Origin: JAPPLB01 sp965208945
Lineage (GTDB): Bacteria > Acidobacteriota > Terriglobia > Bryobacterales > UBA6623
Direction of reading: 5' to 3'
Assembly: GCA_965208945.1 (NCBI GenBank)
Contig: OZ242366.1
Span: 1,302,001 to 1,366,000 of the forward strand
DNA length: 64,000 nucleotides
A program made the translations under genes and the position numbers. Positions 1 through 9,382 of the stretch are shown here, piece by piece (position 1 is the stretch's first letter; every line of letters begins with the position of its first letter). The notes beneath the pieces are model-generated. The model saw only the letters and a list, made by a program, of their open reading frames with translations. It was not told the DNA's origin and searched no databases.

Positions 1-1
1 G

Positions 2-667
2 CGGCAGATGATTCGCAATCAGGACGCTGGGTTGTGGGACCAGTCGGCTCGCTTCCAGCGAGAGATCCGCGGCCTGACCGTGGGTATTTGGGGTTACGGT
101 GGCATTGGCCGCGAGACGGCGCGGCTGGCGAAGACCATGGGGATGAGGGTTCATGTCCTCTCACGCCGAGGAATCGGTCCCATGGGAGATGTTTATTGTG
201 TGCCCGGATCGGGTGACCCGGAAGGGGTGATGCCGGACCGGGTTTATCTCCAGGAGGAGAGAACGGAGTTCATCTCGAACCTCGATTTTCTGGTGCTTTC
301 GCTTCCTCTCACTCACAGCACGGAAGGCATCGTCGGCGAACAGGAGCTGCGAACACTACCGCGAACGGCCTTTGTGCTAAACCCTGCACGGGGACCGCTC
401 ATTCGCCAGTCGGCTCTGCTGCAAGCTCTGCGGGAAGGCTGGATCGCCGGTGCGGCGCTCGACACCCACTACGTATATCCAATGCCCTCCGAACACCCGC
501 TTTGGAAAATGCCGAACGTGATCATGACGCCGCACATATCAGGGTCGAGTCTCAGCCCGTTCTTTGTTAGCCGAATCTGCGATATCTTTCTCGAAAACCT
601 GGACCGCTATTCGTCAGGAAAGACACTGCTGAACGAGTTGACAGCCGATCAGATGGAAGGTCGATAG
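2..667 (+). CDS. D-2-hydroxyacid dehydrogenase, N-terminus outside window
   Basis: The frame is open at the window edge, so about the first 100 residues of a usual 320-residue protein are missing. What remains is the Rossmann NAD-binding domain and the closing catalytic segment. GYGGIGRE is the dinucleotide-binding loop, the Arg in NPARGPL is the conserved substrate-binding Arg, and the His in MTPHISG is the catalytic His. The Glu that pairs with this His, 29 residues after the Arg in phosphoglycerate dehydrogenase, is replaced by Tyr (LDTHYVYP). The family interconverts 2-keto acids and D-2-hydroxyacids with NAD(P)H. The substrate cannot be read, and the Glu loss may mean altered or reduced activity. 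Confidence 0.88.
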   Translation, partial: RQMIRNQDAGLWDQSARFQREIRGLTVGIWGYGGIGRETARLAKTMGMRVHVLSRRGIGPMGDVYCVPGSGDPEGVMPDRVYLQEERTEFISNLDFLVLSLPLTHSTEGIVGEQELRTLPRTAFVLNPARGPLIRQSALLQALREGWIAGAALDTHYVYPMPSEHPLWKMPNVIMTPHISGSSLSPFFVSRICDIFLENLDRYSSGKTLLNELTADQMEGR

Positions 668-939
668 CGGCCCCGCACTCAGGCCCGAGGCGGCACAGCA
701 CCAACTGTTCGCTCATCCCATCGCAGAACACAGACCGATCGGTTCGAACAAACCCTTCGGAACAGGTCACCTGACTCACACGACGGCACTGTTCAGGAAT
801 CGCACCCGTCGGATCCTCATGCAGTTCTCGGCGCGACCTGGGTTCGAAATCGCTACAATGGCGGCCATTGGCCCCAGGGAATCTGGCGCGAAACAGGTTC
901 CGAAAGGGTTTCTGTAAACGCTTCCTCAGGTAGGTTTCT

Positions 940-2223
940 ATGCGCCAACTTCGACGAAACATCAGCATCACCGTTGCCATGCTTCTCGGCTGTGCGGTTC
1001 TACCGACGTGTTTGTCGAGTCAGTCCGTCGACGCAGCCAAGCTTCACGACGAAGCCATCGTAGTGGACGGTCACGTTCACATCATCACGCCGGTCTTCCA
1101 CCAAGGCATCGACCCGTGGAAGGTCCAGGAAACCGGCCTCTTCGACTACGCCCGCGCCAAGCAAGGCGGCCTTGATGTCGTGGTGCACAACGTCTACATC
1201 GAGGACCCCTACAACAACTACAACTATGCGGTGAAGCAGGCCTGCCGTTTGATCGAGATCTTCTATCGCGTGCTCGACGCCAACTCCGACAAGATGGAGT
1301 TGGCCCTCACTTCCGCTGACGTGCGCCGCATCGTCGCGAAGGGCAAGATGGCCGCGATCCTGGCGCTCGAAGGCGGCTTCGACACCGAGGGCGATCTCGA
1401 TGTCTTGCGGCTGTTCCACCGGCTGGGCGTCCGCATGATTCAACCCATCAGCCACAACACGACCAACGCCTTTATGGATGCGGGTCTGGGAATCACGAGA
1501 TGGGGAGGGCTCACTGAACAGGGCCGCCGGGTCATCTCCGAGATGAACCGTCTTGGGATCTTGATCGACTTGTCGCATGCCACCGACGAGGCCAAGCATC
1601 AGATCATCGAGGCGAGCCGCGCTCCCGTCGTAGGCAGTCATCACGGCCTGCGCCGCTTCGTGGAGCATAAGCGCAACCTTTCCGACGAAGTGCTCAAGGC
1701 CATGGCGGCCAAGGGCGGGCTGATGGGCATGCACTCGAGTTCGGGGTACATCGGAGTGAAGCTCGCCGAATGGCGGAAGGCCCGGTCCACCGCTAACGCA
1801 GGGAGATCGTCTGCGCCACGGCTGCGCCACCTCATCGAGGGATTCGAGTTTCATCGCCCTGCTTACGAAGACTTCGGAGCCTACATCGCCAAGCTCGATG
1901 CCAAGATGCACGACCGATGGAATAGCGGCGGTTACGGCACCCCTTGGCGTGAAGCACACCGCAAGGCGATCGAGGCCGGCCGGCCGTTGCCGACGGTAGA
2001 CGACTGGGCGGACCTGGTCGACTACGTTGTCGAGAACGTGGGAGACAGCCATGTGGGGATCGGTCTCGATCTCATGAGCGGCCCCAATATCGTCGACTTT
2101 GATGCCACCGGATACGGCCGCCTCACTGAAGCTCTCCTCAAGAAGGGCTACAGCGAGCAACGCATGAAGAAGATCCTGGGCGAGAATTGGCTGCGGTTGT
2201 TCGACCAGGCCAAGGCGCTCTGA
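940..2223 (+). CDS. Exported membrane dipeptidase (peptidase M19)
   Basis: The 427-residue protein starts with a signal peptide (hydrophobic residues 8-24) and then carries the M19 renal-dipeptidase fold, a zinc-dependent TIM barrel that cleaves dipeptides. Recognisable landmarks in order are VVDGHVHI (residues 41-48, metal site), EGGFDTEGD (bridging Glu), DLSHATDEA and VVGSHHGLR (His ligands), KRNLSDE (substrate-binding Arg region) and VGIGLDLMSG (catalytic Asp region). The ending ILGENWLRLF is typical of the family. The first metal motif reads HVH rather than the usual HxD of M19 enzymes. It stands alone on this strand, with 272 bases before it in which I see no gene. A peptide-scavenging role is inferred from the family. 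Confidence 0.9.
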   Translation: MRQLRRNISITVAMLLGCAVLPTCLSSQSVDAAKLHDEAIVVDGHVHIITPVFHQGIDPWKVQETGLFDYARAKQGGLDVVVHNVYIEDPYNNYNYAVKQACRLIEIFYRVLDANSDKMELALTSADVRRIVAKGKMAAILALEGGFDTEGDLDVLRLFHRLGVRMIQPISHNTTNAFMDAGLGITRWGGLTEQGRRVISEMNRLGILIDLSHATDEAKHQIIEASRAPVVGSHHGLRRFVEHKRNLSDEVLKAMAAKGGLMGMHSSSGYIGVKLAEWRKARSTANAGRSSAPRLRHLIEGFEFHRPAYEDFGAYIAKLDAKMHDRWNSGGYGTPWREAHRKAIEAGRPLPTVDDWADLVDYVVENVGDSHVGIGLDLMSGPNIVDFDATGYGRLTEALLKKGYSEQRMKKILGENWLRLFDQAKAL

Positions 2224-2384
2224 GCTTTGGAGCAAATCGAGCCGGGGAAATGGCTCAGGTCACGAGACCTGCTGCCCCGGTTCGTTCGACTCACTGGTTC
2301 GGCTCAGATTCGGCAGGCCAATCCGAACCCGTGGCACGCTACGATTTCCTTCGCTACAGGAAGTAGCCATTCACGGAGGTTATC

Positions 2385-3164
2385 GTGAAGTTCCTCAAGT
2401 ACCTCCTCGTCGGCATCGCTGCGCTGCTGCTCATTGTTGTGCTTCTCGTCTGGCTCGTCATTCAGGGCATCCAGCCGCTTGAAGACGGCGCTGAGATAGC
2501 TAATGGAAATGTCATCATCACAGCGGACGACTGCAACTGGCCCATACAATGCGCTGCCTATCTCTTCCGGCTTCGTGATGGTGGGTTCGGTCTCATCGAT
2601 GCCGGGTTGGACCCCGAAGCCAAGGTAATTCGGGCCGCGCTGGTGAAGATGGGCAAGAGCGACGACGACATCCGCGCCATTCTGTTCACGCACTCTCATG
2701 GCGACCATACCGGAGGCGCCCGAGCGTTTCCTCACGCGGAGATCTATCTGCTCGAACGGGTGAATCTGACCCCGGACGGCGCCGGAAAGCGCCCATCCTC
2801 AGAAGGGCCGGACACCGTTCACGGAATCGCCGTTACACGCCGGCTGTCCGACGGAGAGCGATTGGACTTGAGCGGCACAACCGTCGAGGTCTTCGCGTTG
2901 CCCGGACATACCGCGGACAGCGCCGCTTTCCTGGCGCACGGCGTCCTCTTCTTTGGTGACAGCGCAGCCGCAAGTTCCGTCGGAACCATCTCGTCGGCGC
3001 CCCCGATCTATTCGGTCGACCGCGAGCGAAATCAACGAGAGTTGCGTGCGCTGGCTGACCGTCTCCGGAGCCGCCGGAACGAGATTCACCACATGGCGTT
3101 CGGGCATCAGGGGCCACTCGCCGGAATCGAGCCTCTCCTGGAGTGGGCGGCCCTGGAAGAATAA
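2385..3164 (+). CDS. Membrane-anchored metallo-beta-lactamase-fold hydrolase
   Basis: A 259-residue protein with one N-terminal membrane segment (about residues 5-27) followed by an MBL-fold domain. The metal-binding HxHxDH motif is THSHGDH (His103, His105, Asp107, His108). Later landmarks are LPGHTADS (third His) and LFFGDSA (bridging Asp). The final His is probably in HMAFGHQG. The family contains lactonases, glyoxalase II-like thioesterases and many uncharacterised hydrolases, so the substrate is open. The active domain should face the periplasm. It is followed 52 bases later by the YVTN propeller gene and may be cotranscribed with it. Confidence 0.88.
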   Translation: MKFLKYLLVGIAALLLIVVLLVWLVIQGIQPLEDGAEIANGNVIITADDCNWPIQCAAYLFRLRDGGFGLIDAGLDPEAKVIRAALVKMGKSDDDIRAILFTHSHGDHTGGARAFPHAEIYLLERVNLTPDGAGKRPSSEGPDTVHGIAVTRRLSDGERLDLSGTTVEVFALPGHTADSAAFLAHGVLFFGDSAAASSVGTISSAPPIYSVDRERNQRELRALADRLRSRRNEIHHMAFGHQGPLAGIEPLLEWAALEE

Positions 3165-3215
3165 GAACACGGCCGCAGTTTTTCTGCGATCATCTTCTGC
3201 AGTGAGCCCTTCACC

Positions 3216-4193
3216 ATGCGCCTAGCTCTTTTGTTCACAGTCGCCTTCCTACCGCTCGCCGCTCAAGACACGCTGCTCCTCGTATCGCAAAAGGCCGCGA
3301 GCACCGTTGGGTTCTATACCTGGGAGGGACAGCTCCTCGACACCGTCCAAGTCGGCAAACATCCCCACGAGATGGTGCTCTCCCGCGACGGACGCTACGC
3401 CTACACCACCGACAACGGCACCATGTCGATCGAGGTCGCCGGCGAGGGTGGCAACACGGTTTCGATCATCGACCTCAAAGAACGCAAGCGCATCGCTCAG
3501 GTTTCACTCGGCAAGTACCATCGCCCGCACGGGATCGATGTGAATCCGGTCACTGGCGATCTTCTCATTTCGTCCGAGAATCCCGATCAATTGATCGTTG
3601 TCGATGTGAACCGGAAGCGGGTCGCGCGCACTTTCGACACCAAGGGGCGTACCTCTCACATCGTCACTAGCGATGCCAATGGCGAATGGGCCTATGTCAG
3701 CAACGCGCGTTCGTCGAACGTCGCGGCGATCCATCTCAAGACGGGTGAAACCATCCTCATCCCCGCTGGAGATCGGCCCGAGGGCAGTGTCCTGTCAAGC
3801 GATGGCAAGACGCTCTATGTGTCGAACCGCGACTCCAATGAGATCACCGCGATCGATACGGCGAAGAAAAAAATGACATTCCGCATCGAGACTTGCCGCG
3901 AGCCTGCGAGAATCGGCTTGTCTTCGGATGACGAGACTCTCATCTACTCCTGCATCTCCGACCAGCAAGTCGGTTTCGCCGATGTCGCTTCCCGCAAGCA
4001 AGTTGCGCTCGTCGACCTCGAAGGCTCTCCGGTCTCGTTGACCACCTCGCCGGATGGCAAATACGCCTTCGCTGGCGCACAAAACCAGGACACCGTCTAC
4101 GTTATTTCGATTGCCGAGCGAAGGATCGCCAGGAAATTCAAGACGACGCCGGGCGCGGGACCCGACCCGATCCGGCCTGTCCGCCGATGGTGA
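3216..4193 (+). CDS. Exported YncE-like beta-propeller (YVTN repeats)
   Basis: A 325-residue protein with a short signal peptide ending near LPLAAQ, followed by about seven repeats of 40-45 residues. The repeats carry the pattern of YVTN/YncE propellers: VGKHPHEMVLSRDGRYAYTT, KYHRPHGIDVNPVTGDLLIS, SHIVTSDANGEWAYVSN, PEGSVLSSDGKTLYVSN and SPDGKYAFAGA. Such propellers are periplasmic binding or scaffold modules, often next to quinoprotein or cytochrome systems. Its stop overlaps the start of the next gene by 7 bases, so it is translationally coupled to the large CxxCH protein, which suggests a shared extracytoplasmic function. No catalytic residues can be assigned. Confidence 0.87.
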   Translation: MRLALLFTVAFLPLAAQDTLLLVSQKAASTVGFYTWEGQLLDTVQVGKHPHEMVLSRDGRYAYTTDNGTMSIEVAGEGGNTVSIIDLKERKRIAQVSLGKYHRPHGIDVNPVTGDLLISSENPDQLIVVDVNRKRVARTFDTKGRTSHIVTSDANGEWAYVSNARSSNVAAIHLKTGETILIPAGDRPEGSVLSSDGKTLYVSNRDSNEITAIDTAKKKMTFRIETCREPARIGLSSDDETLIYSCISDQQVGFADVASRKQVALVDLEGSPVSLTTSPDGKYAFAGAQNQDTVYVISIAERRIARKFKTTPGAGPDPIRPVRRW

Positions 4194-7100
4194 CAGCTCG
4201 CCGACTCCATGACGCGGTAGGAGTCCGCTTCGTGCCGTTACTGCTGGCAGCCCTGTTGACTTGGGGCTGCGCCAATCAACAACCGCCGTACAGCCCCGAA
4301 GAAGCACTCGGCACGTTCCAGATCGAAGACGGCTTCCGCGTCGAGCTGTTCGTATCCGAGCCCGATGTCGCCGACCCCGTTGCCATCGAGTTCGATGAAT
4401 CGGGACGTATCTTCGTGGTCGAGAATTCCGGCTATCCGCTCAACGTCCAAGGACGTGCCGGACGCATCAAGCTCCTCACCGACACGGACGGCGACGGCCG
4501 TCCCGACCGTGCGACGCTCTTCGCCGACGGCCTTACGCTGCCCACCGGCGTCATGGCCTGGAAGGGCGGCATCTTGGTGACTGATGCTCCCGACGTGCTC
4601 TTCCTGGCAGATACGGACGGCGACGGCCGCGCCGATGTCCAACGTGTGGTGCTTGCCGGATTCCCGTTCAACAACCCGCAGCACACGGTCAGCAGTCCCT
4701 ACTACGGGCTTGACAATTGGATCTATCTTTCGCACGAGGGCTTCAGCCGCTCGACGGTGTTCGGTGACAAGTTCGGTAACCCGGGAAGCGAAATCCATTT
4801 CCCCGGCGCACCTGATTCACCGCGCCTCCCGATCGAACGGCGCAGTGTCCGTTTCCGTCCGGAAACTCTTCAGATCGAGTACCTCGCAAACCCGTCGCAG
4901 TTCGGCCTGACCTTTGACCTCTGGGGACGGCTGTTCATCCACAACAACTCGCGTCACCTGCGGCACGAGGTGCTCGCGCCACGCTATCTCGAGCGGAACC
5001 CACACCTTCGTCTTGTGCGCCCGTTCGAAGAGATGTCCGACCACGGCGCTCCCGCTCCCGTCTTCCCGATTACGGTCAATCCGCGCTTTGAACTGTTAAC
5101 GGACGCCGGCCAGATGACATCGGCCTGCGGACTCACGGTGTATCTGGGTGGCGCGTTTCCCACAGACTTCGAAGGCGGGTCGTTCGTGGCGGAACCCGCC
5201 CACAACCTCGTTCACCGCGACATTTGGGAGCCGAACGGAGCCACCTTCAAGGCCCGCCGCGCCCACGCCGGCCGTGAGTTCCTGGCGTCAACCGACCGCT
5301 GGTTCCGCCCGGTGAACCTGTACATCGGACCCGATGGCGCTCTGTACCTGCTCGACTACTACCGGGAAGTCATCGAACATCCGGAGTGGACAGCCGCCGA
5401 AACCTATGAATCACCGCAACTCTATGACGGCAACGATCGCGGACGGATCTATCGCATCGTTCCCGAAGACGGGCTGCCGTTCGCGGGGGGTCTCAGCCTT
5501 AGTGATGCCTCGGACGCCGAACTCGTCAATAAGCTGACCGACACGAACATCTGGTGGCGGCGAACAGCGCAGAGGTTGTTGGTCGAACGCCGCAGCGGCG
5601 GATCAGTCGTTCTGCTTCGGGCCGTGGTCGAGGAACGGCCTTCGGCGGTGGCGCGCCTGCATGCCCTGTGGACTCTCGACGGCATCGGACGCCTCGACGA
5701 CGACTTGATCTCATTGGCGCTCGATGACGACGAGCCGGGCGTGCGCGAGAACGCCATTCTGCTGGCCGAGCCGAGGCTTCGCAAGTCGTCCACTCTCACC
5801 GCGAGGATTCTTCCTCTCACCCGCGACCCTGACCCTCGCGTCCGTTTTCAAATCCTGCTGACTCTCGGGGAGATTGACTCCGCCGAAACACGCCGTATCG
5901 CCGAGGAAGCCTTTTTTGCCGATATCCGCGATCCCTGGATGCGAGCCGCCGTGCTCACGCACTCTTCCATGCGCCCCGCCGGATTCTTGAGAAACGCTCT
6001 CCGGCAACCCGAATTGACAGATCGAGAAAGCGCGGAACACCGGGAGATCTTCGAGCAACTTGCCGCTCTGGTGGGCGCTGCGGGCAGCGAATCGGAGGTC
6101 GTCGACACGGTCGGACAGATGGCTCGAGCCGATCCGGAGCGGCGCTGGTGGCTCAGCGCCCTTCTCAATGGCATGGCAGCCGGCATCTCATCGAGAAACG
6201 CCCCCTTGTCGATGTCATCAGCGACCTCGCTGAAGACATTGTCGGACTTCGCGGCACAGCCCGAAACAGACCTCCGCGGCCCCGCCATCCGCATCCTCGA
6301 GCAGATCGAAACGCCGCGGCTGCCGCCCCGCACTCTCGCCGCCGCGCTCGGACGAGCCCAAGACCCCGGCCTTGACCCCGAACTCCGAGCCGACTCGATC
6401 CGGCTGCTGGCGATCGGACCGGATCCGGATGAGCGACGGTTACAGAGCTTGGTCGTATCTGACGAGCCGGAAGCCGTCCAAGCCGCCGCCGTTCGCGCCC
6501 TTGCCCGCACGGACGACGTGGGCCTGACAACCTTCCTGCTCGCCAAATGGCGCGAACTGCCCTCACAAGCCCGCAACGCCGCAGGCGATATCCTGGCGCA
6601 GGACGACGAGAGCCTCGCTCTGGTGTTGAACAGGATCGAACAGGGGGATGTCGAACCGTGGACAGTTCGCGGACAGCTCCGCAGGCGTTTGATCATGCAT
6701 GGCGATGCGCCCCTTCGCGAACAAGCCCGCCTGCTGATCACGCGGCCCCCCGAACAAAGAAGGCAAGTGCTCGCGAAATACCGCGCCGCGCTCGATCAAC
6801 AGGGCGACAGCGAGGCGGGCCGGCAGGTCTTCGAACGTGCCTGCTCGAAATGTCACGTTGTCGATGGACTCGGCAAAGACGTCGGACCCGACTTGGCAAC
6901 GGTCCGCACCCGTCCCGCCGAGTTCATCCTCAATGACATCCTCCTGCCGAACCAGTCGATCGAACCGCAATACGAGTCTTATATCGTGGAAACGAACGCC
7001 GGACGAATTCTGGAGGGAGTTCTAGGTCCCCCGAGCCCTACCGTCGTGACGCTGCGCCGCGAAGGGGGCGAACAGGACATCATCAGCCGGACCGACATCC

Positions 7101-7207
7101 GGGGTATGCGGTCCGCACAGCTCTCCGCAATGCCGGAAGACCTCGAAAATCAGATCACGGTGGAAGAGATGGCCCATCTGATCCGCTTCATTCAAGCGCC
7201 GCCATAG
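4187..7207 (+). CDS. PVC-type haem-binding CxxCH protein with propeller and HEAT-like region
   Basis: A 1006-residue exported protein with a lipoprotein-like N-terminus (LLAALLTWGCANQQ; the lipobox is imperfect). Residues about 35-430 form the sorbosone-dehydrogenase-like propeller of the membrane-bound dehydrogenase family, with FRVELFVSEPDVADP, two TDGDGR calcium-type loops and GPDGALYLLDYYREVIEHP. Residues about 440-860 are helical HEAT-like repeats (VRENAILLAEPRLRK, RVRFQILLTLGEI). A C-terminal cytochrome c domain begins near residue 875, with CSKCH at about 885. This family is abundant in Planctomycetes, Verrucomicrobia and Solibacter-type Acidobacteria. A redox role with sugar-like substrates is usually supposed but not shown. 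It overlaps the YVTN gene by 7 bases. Confidence 0.92.
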   Translation: MVTARRLHDAVGVRFVPLLLAALLTWGCANQQPPYSPEEALGTFQIEDGFRVELFVSEPDVADPVAIEFDESGRIFVVENSGYPLNVQGRAGRIKLLTDTDGDGRPDRATLFADGLTLPTGVMAWKGGILVTDAPDVLFLADTDGDGRADVQRVVLAGFPFNNPQHTVSSPYYGLDNWIYLSHEGFSRSTVFGDKFGNPGSEIHFPGAPDSPRLPIERRSVRFRPETLQIEYLANPSQFGLTFDLWGRLFIHNNSRHLRHEVLAPRYLERNPHLRLVRPFEEMSDHGAPAPVFPITVNPRFELLTDAGQMTSACGLTVYLGGAFPTDFEGGSFVAEPAHNLVHRDIWEPNGATFKARRAHAGREFLASTDRWFRPVNLYIGPDGALYLLDYYREVIEHPEWTAAETYESPQLYDGNDRGRIYRIVPEDGLPFAGGLSLSDASDAELVNKLTDTNIWWRRTAQRLLVERRSGGSVVLLRAVVEERPSAVARLHALWTLDGIGRLDDDLISLALDDDEPGVRENAILLAEPRLRKSSTLTARILPLTRDPDPRVRFQILLTLGEIDSAETRRIAEEAFFADIRDPWMRAAVLTHSSMRPAGFLRNALRQPELTDRESAEHREIFEQLAALVGAAGSESEVVDTVGQMARADPERRWWLSALLNGMAAGISSRNAPLSMSSATSLKTLSDFAAQPETDLRGPAIRILEQIETPRLPPRTLAAALGRAQDPGLDPELRADSIRLLAIGPDPDERRLQSLVVSDEPEAVQAAAVRALARTDDVGLTTFLLAKWRELPSQARNAAGDILAQDDESLALVLNRIEQGDVEPWTVRGQLRRRLIMHGDAPLREQARLLITRPPEQRRQVLAKYRAALDQQGDSEAGRQVFERACSKCHVVDGLGKDVGPDLATVRTRPAEFILNDILLPNQSIEPQYESYIVETNAGRILEGVLGPPSPTVVTLRREGGEQDIISRTDIRGMRSAQLSAMPEDLENQITVEEMAHLIRFIQAPP

Positions 7208-7339
7208 AGCAAGTGGCGGCTTCCCTTTCATCCCACCCCATGCTGGCTGTTGCCGCCGATGATGGAGCAGGTGGAGCCGCCGCGCCTCTCCTGGAACCTT
7301 GTCGCTTGCGCCTGAGTTAGTCTGAAAGTTCTTCGCGAT

Positions 7340-8362
7340 ATGCCCCAGATCCTGAATCATCCTCTCGATATTCCCGCTGCCTGGCGAGGCTCCGAGTGGG
7401 AGGCCGACCGGTCATGGCTTTATTCGCTGCATCCGTCCGTCGTCGACGAACTCAGGGCCGCGCTCGTCGGCGTCCATGAGTCGGGCCGGCAGATGTTTCA
7501 GATCGAGCCGCGCCACTTCCCCTTGCCTTCGTTCGCCGCCATGCGGAAGCAGTTGCTGGACGACCTGGAAGGCGGGCGAGGCTTTGCCTTGATTCGAGGC
7601 CTGCCTGTGGATGGCTGTTCCGACAACGACATCGCGACACTCTTCTGGGGTCTCGGCACGCATCTCGGCACACCCGAACCGCAGGACGTGGCCGGAAACC
7701 TGTTTCACCATGTCCGCGACACCGGCCGGGATCTCTCCCAAGGCGACATTCGCAAATACCAGACCAACCAGGACATCCCTTTTCACAACGACGGCTCTGA
7801 TATCTTCCTGTTGCTCTGCGTACGGAATGCCAAACGCGGCGGCAGCAGCCGCTTAATAAGCTCGGCCGCTGTTTTCAACGAGATGGTGAACCGCCGCCCC
7901 GACTTGGCCCGGGTCCTTCAGCAGCCCTTCTACTTCGATGCCCGCGGCCAGCAGTGCGAAGGAGAGCCGAGGGCTCAGTGCGTGCCGATCTACAACTATC
8001 ATGAAAACCGCCTCAGCACGCTCCACAAGCGGTTCTATATCGAGCTTGCGCAGCGCTTTCCGGAAGTGCCGCCGATGAGCAAACAGCAGATCGAAGCCCT
8101 TGACCTGTTCGACGCAATCTGCGCCGAGCACGGCATGTGCTTCGAGTTCGATATGCAGCCCGGCGATATCCTCGCGGCGAGCAACTACGACGTCTTGCAC
8201 TGCCGAACTTCATTCGAAGACCACGATGATCCGGCTCGCCGCCGCCACATGATGCGCCTCTGGCTCACCATCCCCAACGGCCGGCCGTTGCCCCCGGTCT
8301 TCGCCCGGACCCGAGAGTTTCGTCACAGCTATGCCCGGCGGTCCTCGCTGCAGGTGAGCTGA
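7340..8362 (+). CDS. TauD/TfdA-family Fe(II)/2-oxoglutarate dioxygenase
   Basis: A 340-residue cytosolic protein without signal peptide. The iron-binding facial triad is visible: FHNDGSD supplies His and Asp (about residues 149-151) and VLHCRTSFEDHDD supplies the distal His, followed by RRRHMMRLWL, whose Arg binds the 2-oxoglutarate carboxylate. FALIRGLPVDG near residue 80 is also typical of the TauD/TfdA group. Members hydroxylate small molecules such as taurine, gamma-butyrobetaine and phenoxyacids. The neighbours do not identify the substrate. It is separated by 132 bases from the CxxCH gene and stands alone. Confidence 0.87.
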   Translation: MPQILNHPLDIPAAWRGSEWEADRSWLYSLHPSVVDELRAALVGVHESGRQMFQIEPRHFPLPSFAAMRKQLLDDLEGGRGFALIRGLPVDGCSDNDIATLFWGLGTHLGTPEPQDVAGNLFHHVRDTGRDLSQGDIRKYQTNQDIPFHNDGSDIFLLLCVRNAKRGGSSRLISSAAVFNEMVNRRPDLARVLQQPFYFDARGQQCEGEPRAQCVPIYNYHENRLSTLHKRFYIELAQRFPEVPPMSKQQIEALDLFDAICAEHGMCFEFDMQPGDILAASNYDVLHCRTSFEDHDDPARRRHMMRLWLTIPNGRPLPPVFARTREFRHSYARRSSLQVS

Positions 8363-8419
8363 ACGCTCGATTACGGAGCGGGCGCAACGCCCCGGCGAGA
8401 AGCCGTCATTCCAGTGGAT

Positions 8420-9382
8420 TCAGACCGTGTCGGGCGATGCCTTCTGTCGGGCCATCCTGCAGGCGAGACCCATCGCCGCCTTCATGTTCGTGGGGTCCGC
8501 AAGATTCTTGCCCGCGATGTCGAAAGCCGTCCCGTGGTCCACCGATGTCCGTATGATGGGCAGCCCGAGTGAGATATTCACCGTGTGCTCGAAGTCGAGC
8601 AGCTTCATGGGGATGTGCCCTTGATCGTGATACATCGCGACGACCAGGTCATAGTGTCCCCGGAAGGCTTTAAGGAAAACCGTGTCGGCCGGCAGCGGCC
8701 CCCTGCAGTCGATGCCTTTGTCTCGCGCCGCCGCAATCGCGGGGACGATGTGCTCGGCGTCTTCATCGCCGAAGAGCCCATGCTCACCCGCGTGAGGGTT
8801 CAGTCCGCATACGGCGATTCGAGGCTTTGCAATCCCCAGCGCAAGAGCCGCCTTGTTGCCCAACTCGATCGTGTGCAGGATGCGGCCCTGATCCAAATCG
8901 CAAGCGCGGCGCAGCGACAGATGCGTCGAGACATGCACCACGCGCAGCCGCTCGCTTGCGAGCAGCATCCGCGTATCTGTCACGCCGCAAAGCTCGGCGA
9001 TGTACTCGGTGTGCCCGGTGAAAGCCATGCCGCTCATTGTCACGGCCTCTTTGTTGACGGGCGCGGTGACCATCGCATCGGCCTCTCCTTGCAGGCAGAG
9101 ATCGGTCGCACCCTTGATGTAGGAGACTGCCGCCTCACCGCACTCCGCGTTCAACTCGCCGAACGCCGGCGCTTTCGAGAAGACCCGTCCGGGATTCGAG
9201 ATTTCAACCCCGTCCGGCAGATCCAGACCCGTGATGCGGCGGGCGCTCTCAAGGACGCTCTCATCGCCTACGATGCGCCAACTCGCAAGGCCCGCGGTCT
9301 GCGGGTCGGCCAGAGCCTTGACCACAACCTCGGCGCCCACACCGGCCGGGTCACCCATCGTGACCGCGAGTCTCGGTTTCAT
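8420..9382 (-). CDS. pdxA2: PdxA2-type 4-phospho-D-threonate/erythronate dehydrogenase
   Basis: A 320-residue PdxA-family enzyme. The start is placed at 9382 because ATGA there overlaps the stop of the upstream kinase by 4 bases and the protein then begins with the canonical LAVTMGDPAGVGAE. The open frame continues 60 codons upstream but only inside the kinase gene. Landmarks are TAPVNKEA, GFTGHTEYIA, NPHAGEHG and AMYHDQGHIP (metal-binding His residues) and NISLGLPIIRTSVDHGTA. PdxA itself acts in pyridoxal phosphate synthesis. The pairing with a DUF1537 kinase points instead to the catabolic PdxA2 group, which oxidises and decarboxylates 4-phospho-D-threonate or -erythronate to dihydroxyacetone phosphate. 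Plain pdxA remains possible. Confidence 0.87.
   Translation of the reverse strand: MKPRLAVTMGDPAGVGAEVVVKALADPQTAGLASWRIVGDESVLESARRITGLDLPDGVEISNPGRVFSKAPAFGELNAECGEAAVSYIKGATDLCLQGEADAMVTAPVNKEAVTMSGMAFTGHTEYIAELCGVTDTRMLLASERLRVVHVSTHLSLRRACDLDQGRILHTIELGNKAALALGIAKPRIAVCGLNPHAGEHGLFGDEDAEHIVPAIAAARDKGIDCRGPLPADTVFLKAFRGHYDLVVAMYHDQGHIPMKLLDFEHTVNISLGLPIIRTSVDHGTAFDIAGKNLADPTNMKAAMGLACRMARQKASPDTV

Noticed and set aside
668..939. Minus-strand frame in the gap before the M19 gene
   Set aside because: It overlaps both neighbouring genes in antisense and has no recognisable features.
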